From Acholeplasmatales bacterium (GTDB taxonomy: Bacteria > Bacillota_I > Bacilli_A > Acholeplasmatales > Anaeroplasmataceae): a stretch of DNA of 21,161 bases. Made by a program: the position numbers and the translations under genes. Location: the NCBI GenBank assembly GCA_016282815.1, contig JAEELU010000039.1:1-21161 (forward strand), read 5' to 3'. Positions 6,550 through 14,628 of this stretch are shown here, in pieces (within the stretch, counting starts at the first letter, position 1; every line of letters begins with the position of its first letter). The notes beneath the pieces are model-generated. The model searched no databases. It was not told the DNA's origin and saw nothing but the letters and a program-made list of their open reading frames with translations.

Positions 6550-7556
6550 GAGAACAACCCCTTTAAATATTTCACATTTAATTTATCGTAGGCCTTTTCT
6601 GTAGCAATTCTACCTCTATTACTACGCTTAATATAGCCCTCCTGTAGTAGGTATGGCTCATATACATCCTCAATTGTAGATACCTCCTCAGAGATAGTAG
6701 CGGCAAGGCTTTCTACTCCCACAGGTCCACCATTAAATGTTTCTACTATAGCTCTTAAATACCTATAATCTGTATAATCTAAGCCATCATCATCTATACC
6801 AAGCTTAGTAAGTGCCTTACTACAAATATCATTTGAGATAACACCATCATTTATAACATCAGCGAAATCTCTAACTCTTCTAAATAATCTGTTGGCAATA
6901 CGTGGAGTACCACGGCTTCTTCTTGCTAGATTTAATACTGCAGCATCCTCGATTTTAGCATCATAGACCTTGGCAGTTCTTTTAACAATTTCTGCTAATT
7001 CATCGTTAGTATAATAATTTAATCTTAATACTACACCAAATCTATCTCTTAACGGAGATGATAAATCACCAAAGCGTGTTGTAGCGCCAACTAGGGTAAA
7101 TGGAGGTAAATTAACTCTAATGCTTCTAGTTTGATTGTCCTTTCCTACCATAATATCAAGGACATAGTCCTCCATAGCACTATATAATACCTCTTCAACA
7201 TATCTAGGTAATCTATGTATTTCATCGATGAATAATACATCACCCTCATTTAATGTTGTAAGTACAGCAGCTAAATCACCGCTTCTTTCAACTGAAGGTC
7301 CTGAAATAACCTTAATGTTTACTCCAAGCTCATTTGCGATAATTTGAGCAAGTGTTGTTTTACCAAGTCCTGGAGGTCCATATAAAAGCACATGGTCAAG
7401 TGACTCATTTCTTTTTAGGGCAGCCTTAATATAAACATCAAGCATTTCCTTAGCTTCCTTTTGGCCAATATATTCAGTTAGCTTTAGAGGTCTTAATGAT
7501 AGCTCCTCTTCCTTATCGAAGGCCTCAACCTCTGGATCTACTAATCTTTCCTTCAT
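6546..7556 (-). CDS. ruvB: Holliday junction branch migration ATPase RuvB
   Basis: A 336-residue AAA+ motor of standard length that drives branch migration at recombination and repair junctions together with RuvA. Walker A GPPGLGKTT (60-68), Walker B/DEIH (111-114), sensor 1 GATTR (157-161), the arginine finger region LRDRFG (169-174) and sensor 2 RGTPRIANRL (215-224) are intact. The C-terminal winged helix carries PYLLQEGYIKR and RGR (about 301-316) for DNA contact. It starts 2 nt after the ruvA stop (AAGG ribosome site) and its stop overlaps queA. Confidence 0.99.
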   Translation of the reverse strand: MKERLVDPEVEAFDKEEELSLRPLKLTEYIGQKEAKEMLDVYIKAALKRNESLDHVLLYGPPGLGKTTLAQIIANELGVNIKVISGPSVERSGDLAAVLTTLNEGDVLFIDEIHRLPRYVEEVLYSAMEDYVLDIMVGKDNQTRSIRVNLPPFTLVGATTRFGDLSSPLRDRFGVVLRLNYYTNDELAEIVKRTAKVYDAKIEDAAVLNLARRSRGTPRIANRLFRRVRDFADVINDGVISNDICSKALTKLGIDDDGLDYTDYRYLRAIVETFNGGPVGVESLAATISEEVSTIEDVYEPYLLQEGYIKRSNRGRIATEKAYDKLNVKYLKGLFS

Positions 7557-7558
7557 AA

Positions 7559-8116
7559 CTATGCCTTAACAAGCTTCTTTAAAGCTTCCTTAATTAGCTC
7601 CCCTTCCTCCATATTCGCATCAAGCTTACCAATTACCTTAGTAATTTCCTTTTTACTATAGCCTAAGGCAATTAAAGCATCTGATACATCATCAAGCTTT
7701 GTGTTACTGCTAGTACCCTCCTCAAATGAAAGCTTACCAGCTAAATCAAGAATAATCTGCTGGCTTGCTTTAGTACCAATGCCAGGAAATTTTCTTAAAT
7801 AAACATCATTTCTTGATTCTATCGCATTACATATTTCACTAACAGTACCAGTAGCTAAAATGCTTAAGGCACTCTTAGGTCCTATTCCACTAACAGATAT
7901 AAGCTTTAGGAATAATTCCTTTTCCTCAAATTCTAAAAATCCGTAAAGCTCAATTATATCCTCTCTAACGTATTGATATGTATAAATTTTATAATTATTG
8001 CTAAGCTTATAGCTAAATGGATTAGGAACAATTATTTCATATCCTATACCATTATTCTCACAAATAATATATTTTGGAGTTATTTTTGTTACTATTCCAT
8101 TAATATATCCATACAT
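7559..8116 (-). CDS. ruvA: Holliday junction DNA-binding protein RuvA
   Basis: A 185-residue RuvA that forms the tetramer holding a four-way junction for RuvB. It has an N-terminal OB fold (MYGYINGIVTKI...NGIGYEI), two helix-hairpin-helix motifs, SVSGIGPKSA (74-83) and FPGIGTKASQQ (110-120), and a C-terminal RuvB-contact domain (about 141-183, DALIALGYSKKE). Start choice: ATG at 8116, 5 nt after GCGGTGA. The GTG of that same ribosome site (8125) is in frame but would add three residues with no site of its own. It is the first gene of ruvA-ruvB-queA-ppiB-tgt. ruvC is not adjacent, as usual in Bacillota. It is divergent from the plus-strand coiled-coil gene, with 159 nt between the starts. Confidence 0.98.
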   Translation of the reverse strand: MYGYINGIVTKITPKYIICENNGIGYEIIVPNPFSYKLSNNYKIYTYQYVREDIIELYGFLEFEEKELFLKLISVSGIGPKSALSILATGTVSEICNAIESRNDVYLRKFPGIGTKASQQIILDLAGKLSFEEGTSSNTKLDDVSDALIALGYSKKEITKVIGKLDANMEEGELIKEALKKLVKA

Positions 8117-8186
8117 AAAAATCACCGCATTAATAATATCATAAATAACGCCTATTTTAAAGAGATTATTCCTATATTTAACGAAA

Positions 8187-8204
8187 TTAAGTATTTATAC
8201 TTAA
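8187..8204. repeat. 18-bp inverted repeat between ruvA and the coiled-coil gene
   Basis: Arms TTAAGTAT (8187-8194) and ATACTTAA (8197-8204) are exact reverse complements around TT. The repeat lies 16 nt upstream of the putative -35 of the plus-strand gene, in the shared divergent control region. It may be an operator site. Its AGTAT/ATACT halves recur in the larger dyad at the ftsZ promoter. Confidence 0.55.
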
Positions 8205-8219
8205 ATTGGAATTAATAAC

Positions 8220-8248
8220 TTTACTATTCATTTGTTTAATTATATAAT
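8220..8248 (+). promoter_or_regulatory. Promoter of the coiled-coil gene
   Basis: TTTACT (8220-8225, 4 of 6), a 17-nt spacer and a perfect TATAAT (8243-8248). RNA would start near 8255, about 21 nt before the ATG, which places the GAGGTGA ribosome site in the leader. The nearby minus-strand promoter for ruvA could not be identified with confidence. Confidence 0.65.
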
Positions 8249-8275
8249 AATACCGAGAGGAATGAGGTGAAAATT

Positions 8276-11200
8276 ATGTCAAAATTTAATGATAATATTA
8301 CTAAATTTTCAGATGATTTTAAAAACCTCATTAATACATTTCTAGAGCTTGATGATAAGGCTCCCTTTGATAATAACCTTTTAAAGGCATTACAGGAGAT
8401 ATTTGATGGCTTCTCATTCTCAATAAAAACAACCTCTAAGCATCTAGATGAAACACTAGTATCATACCAGGCTGATTTTAAGAATATGATTAATGGCTAT
8501 TATACTAACGTTGATCAGCTAAAGAATTCATTGCTTAGAGAAACACAGGATATCAATGATAAGTATTATTTGTTTAACAATAATACAATCGAGGATATCA
8601 AGAGAATGACAGAGGAAAACAATAGAAAAAAGGAAGCTCATGAAATAGATATCGACTATTTCATTATTTCCTCTGATCAAAACATAGATATGTTCGAGCT
8701 TGAGCATGGCAATAATATCACTAGATATAATTACCAATCAGAAAGTGCTCTTCTTTCCTATCAAAATAGTATTCAAAAGAATAATGCTTATCTAGAGCAT
8801 AAGCTAAAGAAGGCTAATGATGAATATGCCTTCTCTTTAATTGATTATGATGCAGAAACAAATAATATAATCGAAGGCTATAACAAAAAGATAGATGATA
8901 AAAATAAAATACTCGAGGATAACATCAATGAGTTTAATAAGATAATTAGTGCTCATAAGGATGAAAAATACAAGGAATCAGTAGATTTAAATGATAAGAT
9001 AAGAAAGCTATCTAATGAAACAAGCCAAAAGACATTAGAGGAAAGAAATGTATATATCAATAATCAAAATGTAAATCAGCAGGAAAAGGATCAAAAGAGA
9101 AATGAATACCAGCTTGAGAGCCAATCAATTTCAAGGGAATTCGTTTTGAACATGACTGAGCTTGATGATGCTATATCAAAAATAAAAAGTGATTATAATA
9201 CAAACCTTTCTCGTGAGGAAAAGGATTTACAATATAGACTACTAGATATTCATAAGGAGCAGGATAAGGCTATTACCTCTATTTATAATTCTAGAAATGC
9301 TGAAAAGGCTAAGAAAAGATTAATTAGACGTAACAATAAAAACTACTTCTCCTACTCTAATATCGAAAGAAATCAATCAAAGAAAACTATTGCTCATTTA
9401 AATAAATCATTCTCTATAGATAATGAAAACAATAACTATAGTAAAAAGATACTAGAGCTTAATAGATCATTTTCAATTAAATCAATAAATGAAAAGGAGC
9501 TACATGATAATAAATATTATCAGGAGCTAAATAACCTAGATGAAAATGATTTAAACTATAAGATATCTGTATTAACATATCAGTTTAATAAAAAGGCTAA
9601 TTTAATTAGATTAGATTCTACTATTAAGACTATAGGTATAGATAAGGAATTCACTAAAAAGGATACACTACATCAGATAGAGCTTGAAAAGCTATCTACT
9701 GATATTAAGTGTGCAAAGATAGATTTAGATTCCTTAAAGAAGATTCATTCATTATTACATGAAACTGAGGATTTAAAGCATCAAAAGAGATTAAATTATT
9801 TAGTTGTTTATAATCTACTTCAAATAGAAAAAAATAGAGTATTAAATGATTATAATCAAGCACAATATAAGCTTAATGTTGAAAAGGAAAATGAGCTATT
9901 AAATTATAGTACTACTAACATCAAGCTAAAGAATTATAAATATAAGCAATTAAAGTATGCAGAGATTGCTATAGAAAAGGCAATACTTGAAAATGATATA
10001 TATCGTTTAGAATATAAGGATTTACTTCAAAACCATCATACTAATTATGAAATTGAAAATGCTGAGATTAATAATCAATATGAGCTTGATAAGCTATTTA
10101 ATAATATATTAAATATTAAATTCCATCAGGAGCTAAAATCTATTAACCAGGTATTATCTACATATATAAATGCAATACTTGAGCTAAAGAATAATGTTAA
10201 TACATTATTAGATGAGGTATTCTCTAATATTATATTTAGACCTGAATATTTAGATATCATTAGCTCATTCATAGGTAGATTAGTAAAGATAGCTGTAGAG
10301 TATTATAATGGACTTTCTGATTCATTTATCGAGCTTGAAAAGGATGTAATAAATGAAAGACTACAATTTGAGGAATCATTCAAATTTAGTCTAGAATATG
10401 AAAATGTTGAATCTGAATATACTAAGGAGCATGATGAGCTACTAAATAAAAAGAGTGAGCTTGAGACTATGCTTGATGGATACCAAAATAAGGTTAATGA
10501 ATATAATTCATTGATATTTACTATTCAGAATCAAATATTATATATCAAGGATCCAAAGAACTTTGCATTATATAATAAGCAATCTGCTAAAAAGAATTTA
10601 GCTCTTCTTACTAATAAGATTAATAACATCACCGAGGAAGCTAATAATAACATTTCGATGATGGAGCCATTAAAGAATGAAATCAATAATTACGAAAATA
10701 AGATTAAGCAATTAGAGTTTAATTATTCTAATAAGCTTGCGGAAATCAAGCGTAAGCAATATTATAGTGCTTTAGCATATCATAATTTAATTGAGGACTT
10801 CTCTTCTTCTTTAGCTAAAGCTAAGAAGGAGCTTCATAATTCATTATTCTCAGAAAAGGAATCAAAGCTTTCTGCCGTAAATTATGAGGTTATTATTAAT
10901 AAGAAGCAAAATGATTCACTTGATATCATCAAGGGATTAATCGATGATTTATATCAAAATGTTAATACATTCTATTTAGCTGAGAATAAGGAACAGGAAA
11001 CTGATTTACTTGAGCTAAAGGAAAACTACAAGAATAGAGTTGCACAGGCATTAGTAAAATATAATTCTACTATCAGCTTTGAAAAGGCAAAATCAACTAA
11101 GACTAAGAGAATATTAAATAATAGTATTAGAAATAAGCATAATGATTATTATGCTGTAGAGAAAAAATGTGATGGCTTAATTAAGAAAAACAATAACAAT

Positions 11201-11698
11201 CACACCGAAAAGTCTAATGCGATTATCAATAGAACTGCAGAGGCTACTCAAACATTCTATGATGAATTCTACGCAATATGTGCTAACCAGGAATCTATCA
11301 CAAATGATTATAAGGAAACAATCAAGGAGCTAGATAGAAAATATCGTGAGGATGTTAATAATCTAGTAATTGATGCTAAAACAACTAAGGATAGATTAAA
11401 AATCGAATTAGATAAATTCATTGAAAAGCGTAAGATTTTAATGAATGATTTACCAGAAAAAACAAAGGCTGAAATATTATATACTCAGATGGAAACAAAG
11501 CGTCATAATAGCGATTTAGATAAGAATAGCCAGGATGATAAGCTTAATTACATTAAAAAGAGAAAAGAGCTTAATGATAATATCGCTGAAATGAATGTTA
11601 CATTTGGTAAAACTATAGTTGATTTAAATAATGAGCATAAGGCACAGCTAAGAAAAGAAAAAAAGAGCCACAACATCCAGTTGAGGCACATAAGATAA
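8276..11698 (+). CDS. Giant coiled-coil protein of unknown function (1140 aa)
   Basis: Not recognised. It is nearly all heptad-like helix rich in Lys, Glu, Asn, Leu, Ile and Tyr. No Trp, no signal peptide, no membrane span, no Walker A/B, three scattered Cys and few Pro. The part around residues 620-690 (QELKSINQVLSTYINAILEL; NIIFRPEYLDIISSFIGRLV) is less charged and may be a globular break or hinge. LN(K/R)SFSI occurs twice, 20 residues apart (375-381 and 395-401). The C-terminus is basic (KAQLRKEKKSHNIQLRHIR), possibly binding nucleic acid or an acidic partner. Start: ATG 8276, 6 nt after GAGGTG; a GTG at 8267 is in frame. It is the only plus-strand gene here, convergent with ftsZ and divergent from ruvA. 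Absence of an ATPase head argues against SMC/MukB/RecN. A scaffold, filament or shape protein is possible but unproven. Confidence 0.88.
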   Translation: MSKFNDNITKFSDDFKNLINTFLELDDKAPFDNNLLKALQEIFDGFSFSIKTTSKHLDETLVSYQADFKNMINGYYTNVDQLKNSLLRETQDINDKYYLFNNNTIEDIKRMTEENNRKKEAHEIDIDYFIISSDQNIDMFELEHGNNITRYNYQSESALLSYQNSIQKNNAYLEHKLKKANDEYAFSLIDYDAETNNIIEGYNKKIDDKNKILEDNINEFNKIISAHKDEKYKESVDLNDKIRKLSNETSQKTLEERNVYINNQNVNQQEKDQKRNEYQLESQSISREFVLNMTELDDAISKIKSDYNTNLSREEKDLQYRLLDIHKEQDKAITSIYNSRNAEKAKKRLIRRNNKNYFSYSNIERNQSKKTIAHLNKSFSIDNENNNYSKKILELNRSFSIKSINEKELHDNKYYQELNNLDENDLNYKISVLTYQFNKKANLIRLDSTIKTIGIDKEFTKKDTLHQIELEKLSTDIKCAKIDLDSLKKIHSLLHETEDLKHQKRLNYLVVYNLLQIEKNRVLNDYNQAQYKLNVEKENELLNYSTTNIKLKNYKYKQLKYAEIAIEKAILENDIYRLEYKDLLQNHHTNYEIENAEINNQYELDKLFNNILNIKFHQELKSINQVLSTYINAILELKNNVNTLLDEVFSNIIFRPEYLDIISSFIGRLVKIAVEYYNGLSDSFIELEKDVINERLQFEESFKFSLEYENVESEYTKEHDELLNKKSELETMLDGYQNKVNEYNSLIFTIQNQILYIKDPKNFALYNKQSAKKNLALLTNKINNITEEANNNISMMEPLKNEINNYENKIKQLEFNYSNKLAEIKRKQYYSALAYHNLIEDFSSSLAKAKKELHNSLFSEKESKLSAVNYEVIINKKQNDSLDIIKGLIDDLYQNVNTFYLAENKEQETDLLELKENYKNRVAQALVKYNSTISFEKAKSTKTKRILNNSIRNKHNDYYAVEKKCDGLIKKNNNNHTEKSNAIINRTAEATQTFYDEFYAICANQESITNDYKETIKELDRKYREDVNNLVIDAKTTKDRLKIELDKFIEKRKILMNDLPEKTKAEILYTQMETKRHNSDLDKNSQDDKLNYIKKRKELNDNIAEMNVTFGKTIVDLNNEHKAQLRKEKKSHNIQLRHIR

Positions 11699-11730
11699 GG
11701 CTTCGTTTGAAACGAAGCCCTTTTCTTTTT
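11699..11730. terminator. Shared terminator between convergent coiled-coil gene and ftsZ
   Basis: GGCTTCGTTT (11699-11708) and AAACGAAGCC (11710-11719) form a near-continuous hairpin starting at the base after the coiled-coil gene's stop. TTTTCTTTTT follows on the plus strand, a strong terminator. On the minus strand the stem is preceded by A-rich DNA but followed only by TTATCTTATG, so it is a weaker, probably bidirectional terminator for ftsZ. Confidence 0.92.
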
Positions 11731-11731
11731 A

Positions 11732-12985
11732 TTATTGATCTCTTCTTAGCCAATCAGGAAGCTTTGATTTAGGCTGTGAATTAGCATTTTTCTCATTTCT
11801 AATTCTTTCCTTTTCAAGCTCCTTTTGACGTCTCTTTTCTTCCTTGATACGTCTTTTTTCTTCTCTTGGAGAAATATTATCAAAGATTTCTCTATCCTTT
11901 TCTCTTGCATCAATTGCAGGCTCAACGTATTCGTCATCCTCCTCAACAGATGTATAAGAGATGTTTTCATCACTCATATTCTTGAAGATTTGTTGACGAA
12001 GCTCATCGAAGCCAGACTTTTGAGCCTTAAGCTCATATCCTGTAGCAACAACTGTAACAACAAGTTCATCCTTTAGGTCTGTATTAATTGCAGCACCAAA
12101 GATGATATTTAATTCCTTACCACTATTGTTTCTAATTTCCTCAATAGTTTGGTCTACCTCTGTTAATGTTAAAGAAGTTGATGCGTTAATATTAACGATA
12201 GCGTCAGTCGCACCATCAATAGTAACCTCTAGTAAAGGGGAATGAATGGCATTTCTTGCGGCCTCAATTGCTCTATTAGGTCCTTTAGCAACACCGATAC
12301 CTAATAAGGCTGTACCCTTCTTCTTCATTACTGTATTAACATCGGCAAAGTCTACATTTATTAGTCCAGGTATAGCAATGATTTCTGCTATACCCTGAAC
12401 ACCTTTACGAAGTACGTTATCTGCTTCTCTGAAGGCAGCTAAAATATCTGTAGAGGTATCAACCATTTGTAATAATCTTTGGTTAGGAATAACGATTAGT
12501 GTATCAACATTTTCTCTTAGGCTTTCAAGTCCAGCAACAGCGTTTGCCATTCTTACTGGTCCTTCGAATGCGAATGGCTTTGTACAAATACCAACAACTA
12601 GACAGCTATGCTCTTTAGCTACCTTAGCGATAACGGCTGCAGCACCAGTACCTGTTCCACCACCCATACCACAGGTAATGAAAACCATTTGGGCATCACC
12701 AATCATTTCATGTATATCATCCTCATCCTCAAGTGCAGCTGATCTACCAACCTCTGGGTTAGCACCAGCACCTTGACCGTGAGTAGTTGTTTTTCCAATT
12801 AATAGCTTATTAGGAGCCTTTGACATTTTCAAATCCTGCGCATCAGTATTAACAGCCCAGAATTCAACACCTAAAACCTCATTTTCAATCATGTGGTCAA
12901 TAGCATTTTTTCCAGCACCACCAACACCAATAACCTTGATTTTTGTTTTCGCAGAATCTAATTCATCAAGATCATCAAATATCAT
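11732..12985 (-). CDS. ftsZ: Cell division protein FtsZ
   Basis: Tubulin-like GTPase that forms the division ring; 417 residues, somewhat longer than Bacillus FtsZ (382). The nucleotide core has VIGVGGAGKNAI (18-29), the GTP-binding GGGTGTGAA (108-116) and the catalytic T7 loop NVDFADV (210-216). The core ends near 335. It is followed by an acidic stretch (SVEEDDEYVEP), then a run of about 30 residues dominated by Glu, Lys and Arg (EEKRRIKEEKRRQKELEKER). It ends with SKLPDWLRRDQ, the conserved tail that binds FtsA/SepF-type partners. The charged linker is probably a single helix, unlike the flexible Gln/Pro-rich linkers usual in Bacillota. The ATG follows GGGGGG by 5 nt. It is monocistronic, with no ftsA or other division gene beside it. 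Confidence 0.99.
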   Translation of the reverse strand: MIFDDLDELDSAKTKIKVIGVGGAGKNAIDHMIENEVLGVEFWAVNTDAQDLKMSKAPNKLLIGKTTTHGQGAGANPEVGRSAALEDEDDIHEMIGDAQMVFITCGMGGGTGTGAAAVIAKVAKEHSCLVVGICTKPFAFEGPVRMANAVAGLESLRENVDTLIVIPNQRLLQMVDTSTDILAAFREADNVLRKGVQGIAEIIAIPGLINVDFADVNTVMKKKGTALLGIGVAKGPNRAIEAARNAIHSPLLEVTIDGATDAIVNINASTSLTLTEVDQTIEEIRNNSGKELNIIFGAAINTDLKDELVVTVVATGYELKAQKSGFDELRQQIFKNMSDENISYTSVEEDDEYVEPAIDAREKDREIFDNISPREEKRRIKEEKRRQKELEKERIRNEKNANSQPKSKLPDWLRRDQ

Positions 12986-13022
12986 ATTATCCCCCCTGTT
13001 TCTTCCCTTTTTCCGATAATAC

Positions 13023-13048
13023 TTTAGTATAATCTATTTTATACTAAA
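13023..13048. repeat. Perfect 10-bp dyad with 6-nt centre over the ftsZ promoter
   Basis: Arms TTTAGTATAA (13023-13032) and TTATACTAAA (13039-13048) are exact reverse complements separated by TCTATT. The minus-strand -10 of ftsZ lies inside it, so it is well placed to be a repressor operator. Its half-site layout also resembles a XerC/XerD (dif-type) recombination site. Function undetermined. Confidence 0.7.
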
Positions 13049-13064
13049 ATCACAAGTTTTTCAA
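13036..13064 (-). promoter_or_regulatory. ftsZ: ftsZ promoter
   Basis: On the minus strand TTGAAA (plus 13059-13064, 5 of 6), a 17-nt spacer and TAAAAT (13036-13041, 5 of 6). RNA would start near 13029, giving a leader of about 44 nt. The -10 is inside the 13023-13048 dyad. An alternative pairing, TTGTGA and TATACT, is also in the same stretch. Confidence 0.6.
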
Positions 13065-13202
13065 TCTCTTAACCCTTGAATATAAATATTTTCTAGTTTT
13101 CATAATTTTTCATTATAACTATTACTTTTATTTATAGTTATATATAATTCAATAACTTATCGTTTTGAAAGATAGGTGGTTGGGTAGGTGTATTTTTCCA
13201 CT
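13065..13202. other. Gene-free AT-rich stretch upstream of the ftsZ promoter
   Basis: No open frame with a ribosome site. It is mainly A/T with a plus-strand G-rich island, GGTGGTTGGGTAGG, at 13175-13188. A further minus-strand TATAAT near 13112-13117 has no good -35. It separates the end of the CNNM gene from the ftsZ promoter. Confidence 0.5.
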
Positions 13203-13228
13203 AAAAAAGGAGACTTTATTCAGTCTCC
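13203..13228 (-). terminator. Terminator overlapping the stop of the CNNM gene
   Basis: Arms GGAGACT (13209-13215) and AGTCTCC (13222-13228) enclose a 6-nt loop that contains the TAA stop codon of the CNNM-family gene. On the minus strand TTTTTT (13203-13208) follows. The upstream stem arm is coding sequence. It ends the mutS...CNNM operon. Confidence 0.9.
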
Positions 13229-14610
13229 ATTTCTTCTTTTCTAGCTTCTATTTCTTCCTCAGTTGCGTCACGTAATTCTACCTTAGCTAGGGTAATTCTT
13301 CTGTTTTCAACCTCGAATATAGAAATAGTTAAATATTTAGCATAATCAACATATTCCTCAGTCTCTGAATTAAGCTGAGTATAGATTGCAGTATAATTCA
13401 TTGAGAATCCTACCTCTGGTAAGCTTTCACATTTTGCAAATAGCCAGCCTGATATCTTTGATGGGATATCATCAGGACAATCACCAATATTAAGCTTTTC
13501 AAATAAATCCTCAACGAACATGTCGGCATCTACAATATATCCGCCATCCTCTGTCTCATCAAATCTTAATTCACTATCCTCTGGATTATCATGCTCATCG
13601 TAGATTTCACCTACGATTTCCTCAAGACAATCCTCCATTGTAACTAAACCTAATACCTCACCATATTCACCAGAAACAATAGCGATATGTGTTTTGCTTG
13701 CTCTTAACTCATCAATTAGGGCATCTACCTTCATTTCACCAGATACGAACTTAACTGGTCTTAATATTCTTCTCCAGCTCATCTTTGGATTCTTAACTAA
13801 TGCTGGGAAGAAATCTCTTTCGTATAGAATACCTACGATATGATCCTTATCCTTTTTATAGACAGGAACTCTTGAATAAGCATTATCTAGCATAAATGTT
13901 TTAACAGTTTCAAGTGTTGAGTTATAATCGATGGCCTCCATTTGAATTCTAGGAACCATGATGTCCTCAGCCTTTCTATCATTTAAATCAAATACATTTC
14001 TAATTGTAGAGGCCTCATCATGCTCGATAGAGCCTTCATCCTCCATTTGATTAATTAAAACATTTAATTCATCCTCATCCATTGCTTGATCATCATTCTT
14101 CTTTCTTGTGAATACCTTTTGGATACCCATAAAGAAATAAACTAATGGTGTTAATATAAGCATTATTATATAGATTGGCCAGCTTACTGCACAGGAAATT
14201 GTCTCAGGGTATTGTTTAGCAATAACCTTAGGAACTATTTCACCAAAAATTAATAATGTTATAGTAACTACAGCTGTAGAAACTAAGGATACATAATCCT
14301 GATCAACTGCAAGCTTAATGAAAAAGTATACAGCTATTGTAGATAATAATACATTAACAATATTATTACCTATTAGTAATGTAATTAGTGTCTTATCGTA
14401 TTTAGTTGTTAGCTCTAATGCTTTTTTAGCTCCACGCTTTCTTTCCTCTATCATCAATCTGATTTTAGAATCAGATGATGATGAAACTGCAGTTTCACTC
14501 ATTGAGAAAAATGCAGATAAAATGATTAATATAATCATTAATACAAGCATTAATGGCCAACTATCAGTTAAAACCGATAGAGGAATCAAACTACTCGATT
14601 GTATGCCCAA
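13216..14610 (-). CDS. CNNM/CorC-HlyC family membrane protein (hemolysin III-unrelated, CBS-domain transporter)
   Basis: A 464-residue protein with the layout of the CNNM/YhdP/YrkA family. The N-terminal DUF21 membrane domain has about four spans (18-37, 75-98, 106-126, 140-163) with SMSETA, GNNIVN and FGEIVPK. A pair of CBS domains follows (about 205-265 and 280-337), then a C-terminal CorC_HlyC domain (about 350-447). Family members are linked to Mg2+ efflux or homeostasis and are often mis-labelled hemolysins; substrate here is inferred. Start: TTG at 14610, 7 nt after GGAGTGA; a later ATG (residue 21) would cut into the first span. It lies 18 nt after efp and ends in a terminator. Confidence 0.93.
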   Translation of the reverse strand: MGIQSSSLIPLSVLTDSWPLMLVLMIILIILSAFFSMSETAVSSSSDSKIRLMIEERKRGAKKALELTTKYDKTLITLLIGNNIVNVLLSTIAVYFFIKLAVDQDYVSLVSTAVVTITLLIFGEIVPKVIAKQYPETISCAVSWPIYIIMLILTPLVYFFMGIQKVFTRKKNDDQAMDEDELNVLINQMEDEGSIEHDEASTIRNVFDLNDRKAEDIMVPRIQMEAIDYNSTLETVKTFMLDNAYSRVPVYKKDKDHIVGILYERDFFPALVKNPKMSWRRILRPVKFVSGEMKVDALIDELRASKTHIAIVSGEYGEVLGLVTMEDCLEEIVGEIYDEHDNPEDSELRFDETEDGGYIVDADMFVEDLFEKLNIGDCPDDIPSKISGWLFAKCESLPEVGFSMNYTAIYTQLNSETEEYVDYAKYLTISIFEVENRRITLAKVELRDATEEEIEARKEEMETE

Positions 14611-14628
14611 CTTATCTTCACTCCTATA

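Noticed and set aside
8267..8275. GTG start for the coiled-coil protein (MKIMSKF)
   Set aside because: The GTG is part of the GAGGTGA ribosome site that serves the ATG at 8276. A GAGAGG exists 6 nt before it, so it is not impossible, but the ATG is better supported.
8276..11698. SMC, MukB or Rad50-like ATPase, or a phage tape-measure protein
   Set aside because: No Walker A or B, no signature motif and no hinge glycine pattern; no phage genes nearby and no membrane spans.
13189..13245. Short plus-strand frame starting at the GTG after the G-rich island
   Set aside because: About 18 codons, running through the terminator hairpin of the opposite gene; no sign of a real peptide.
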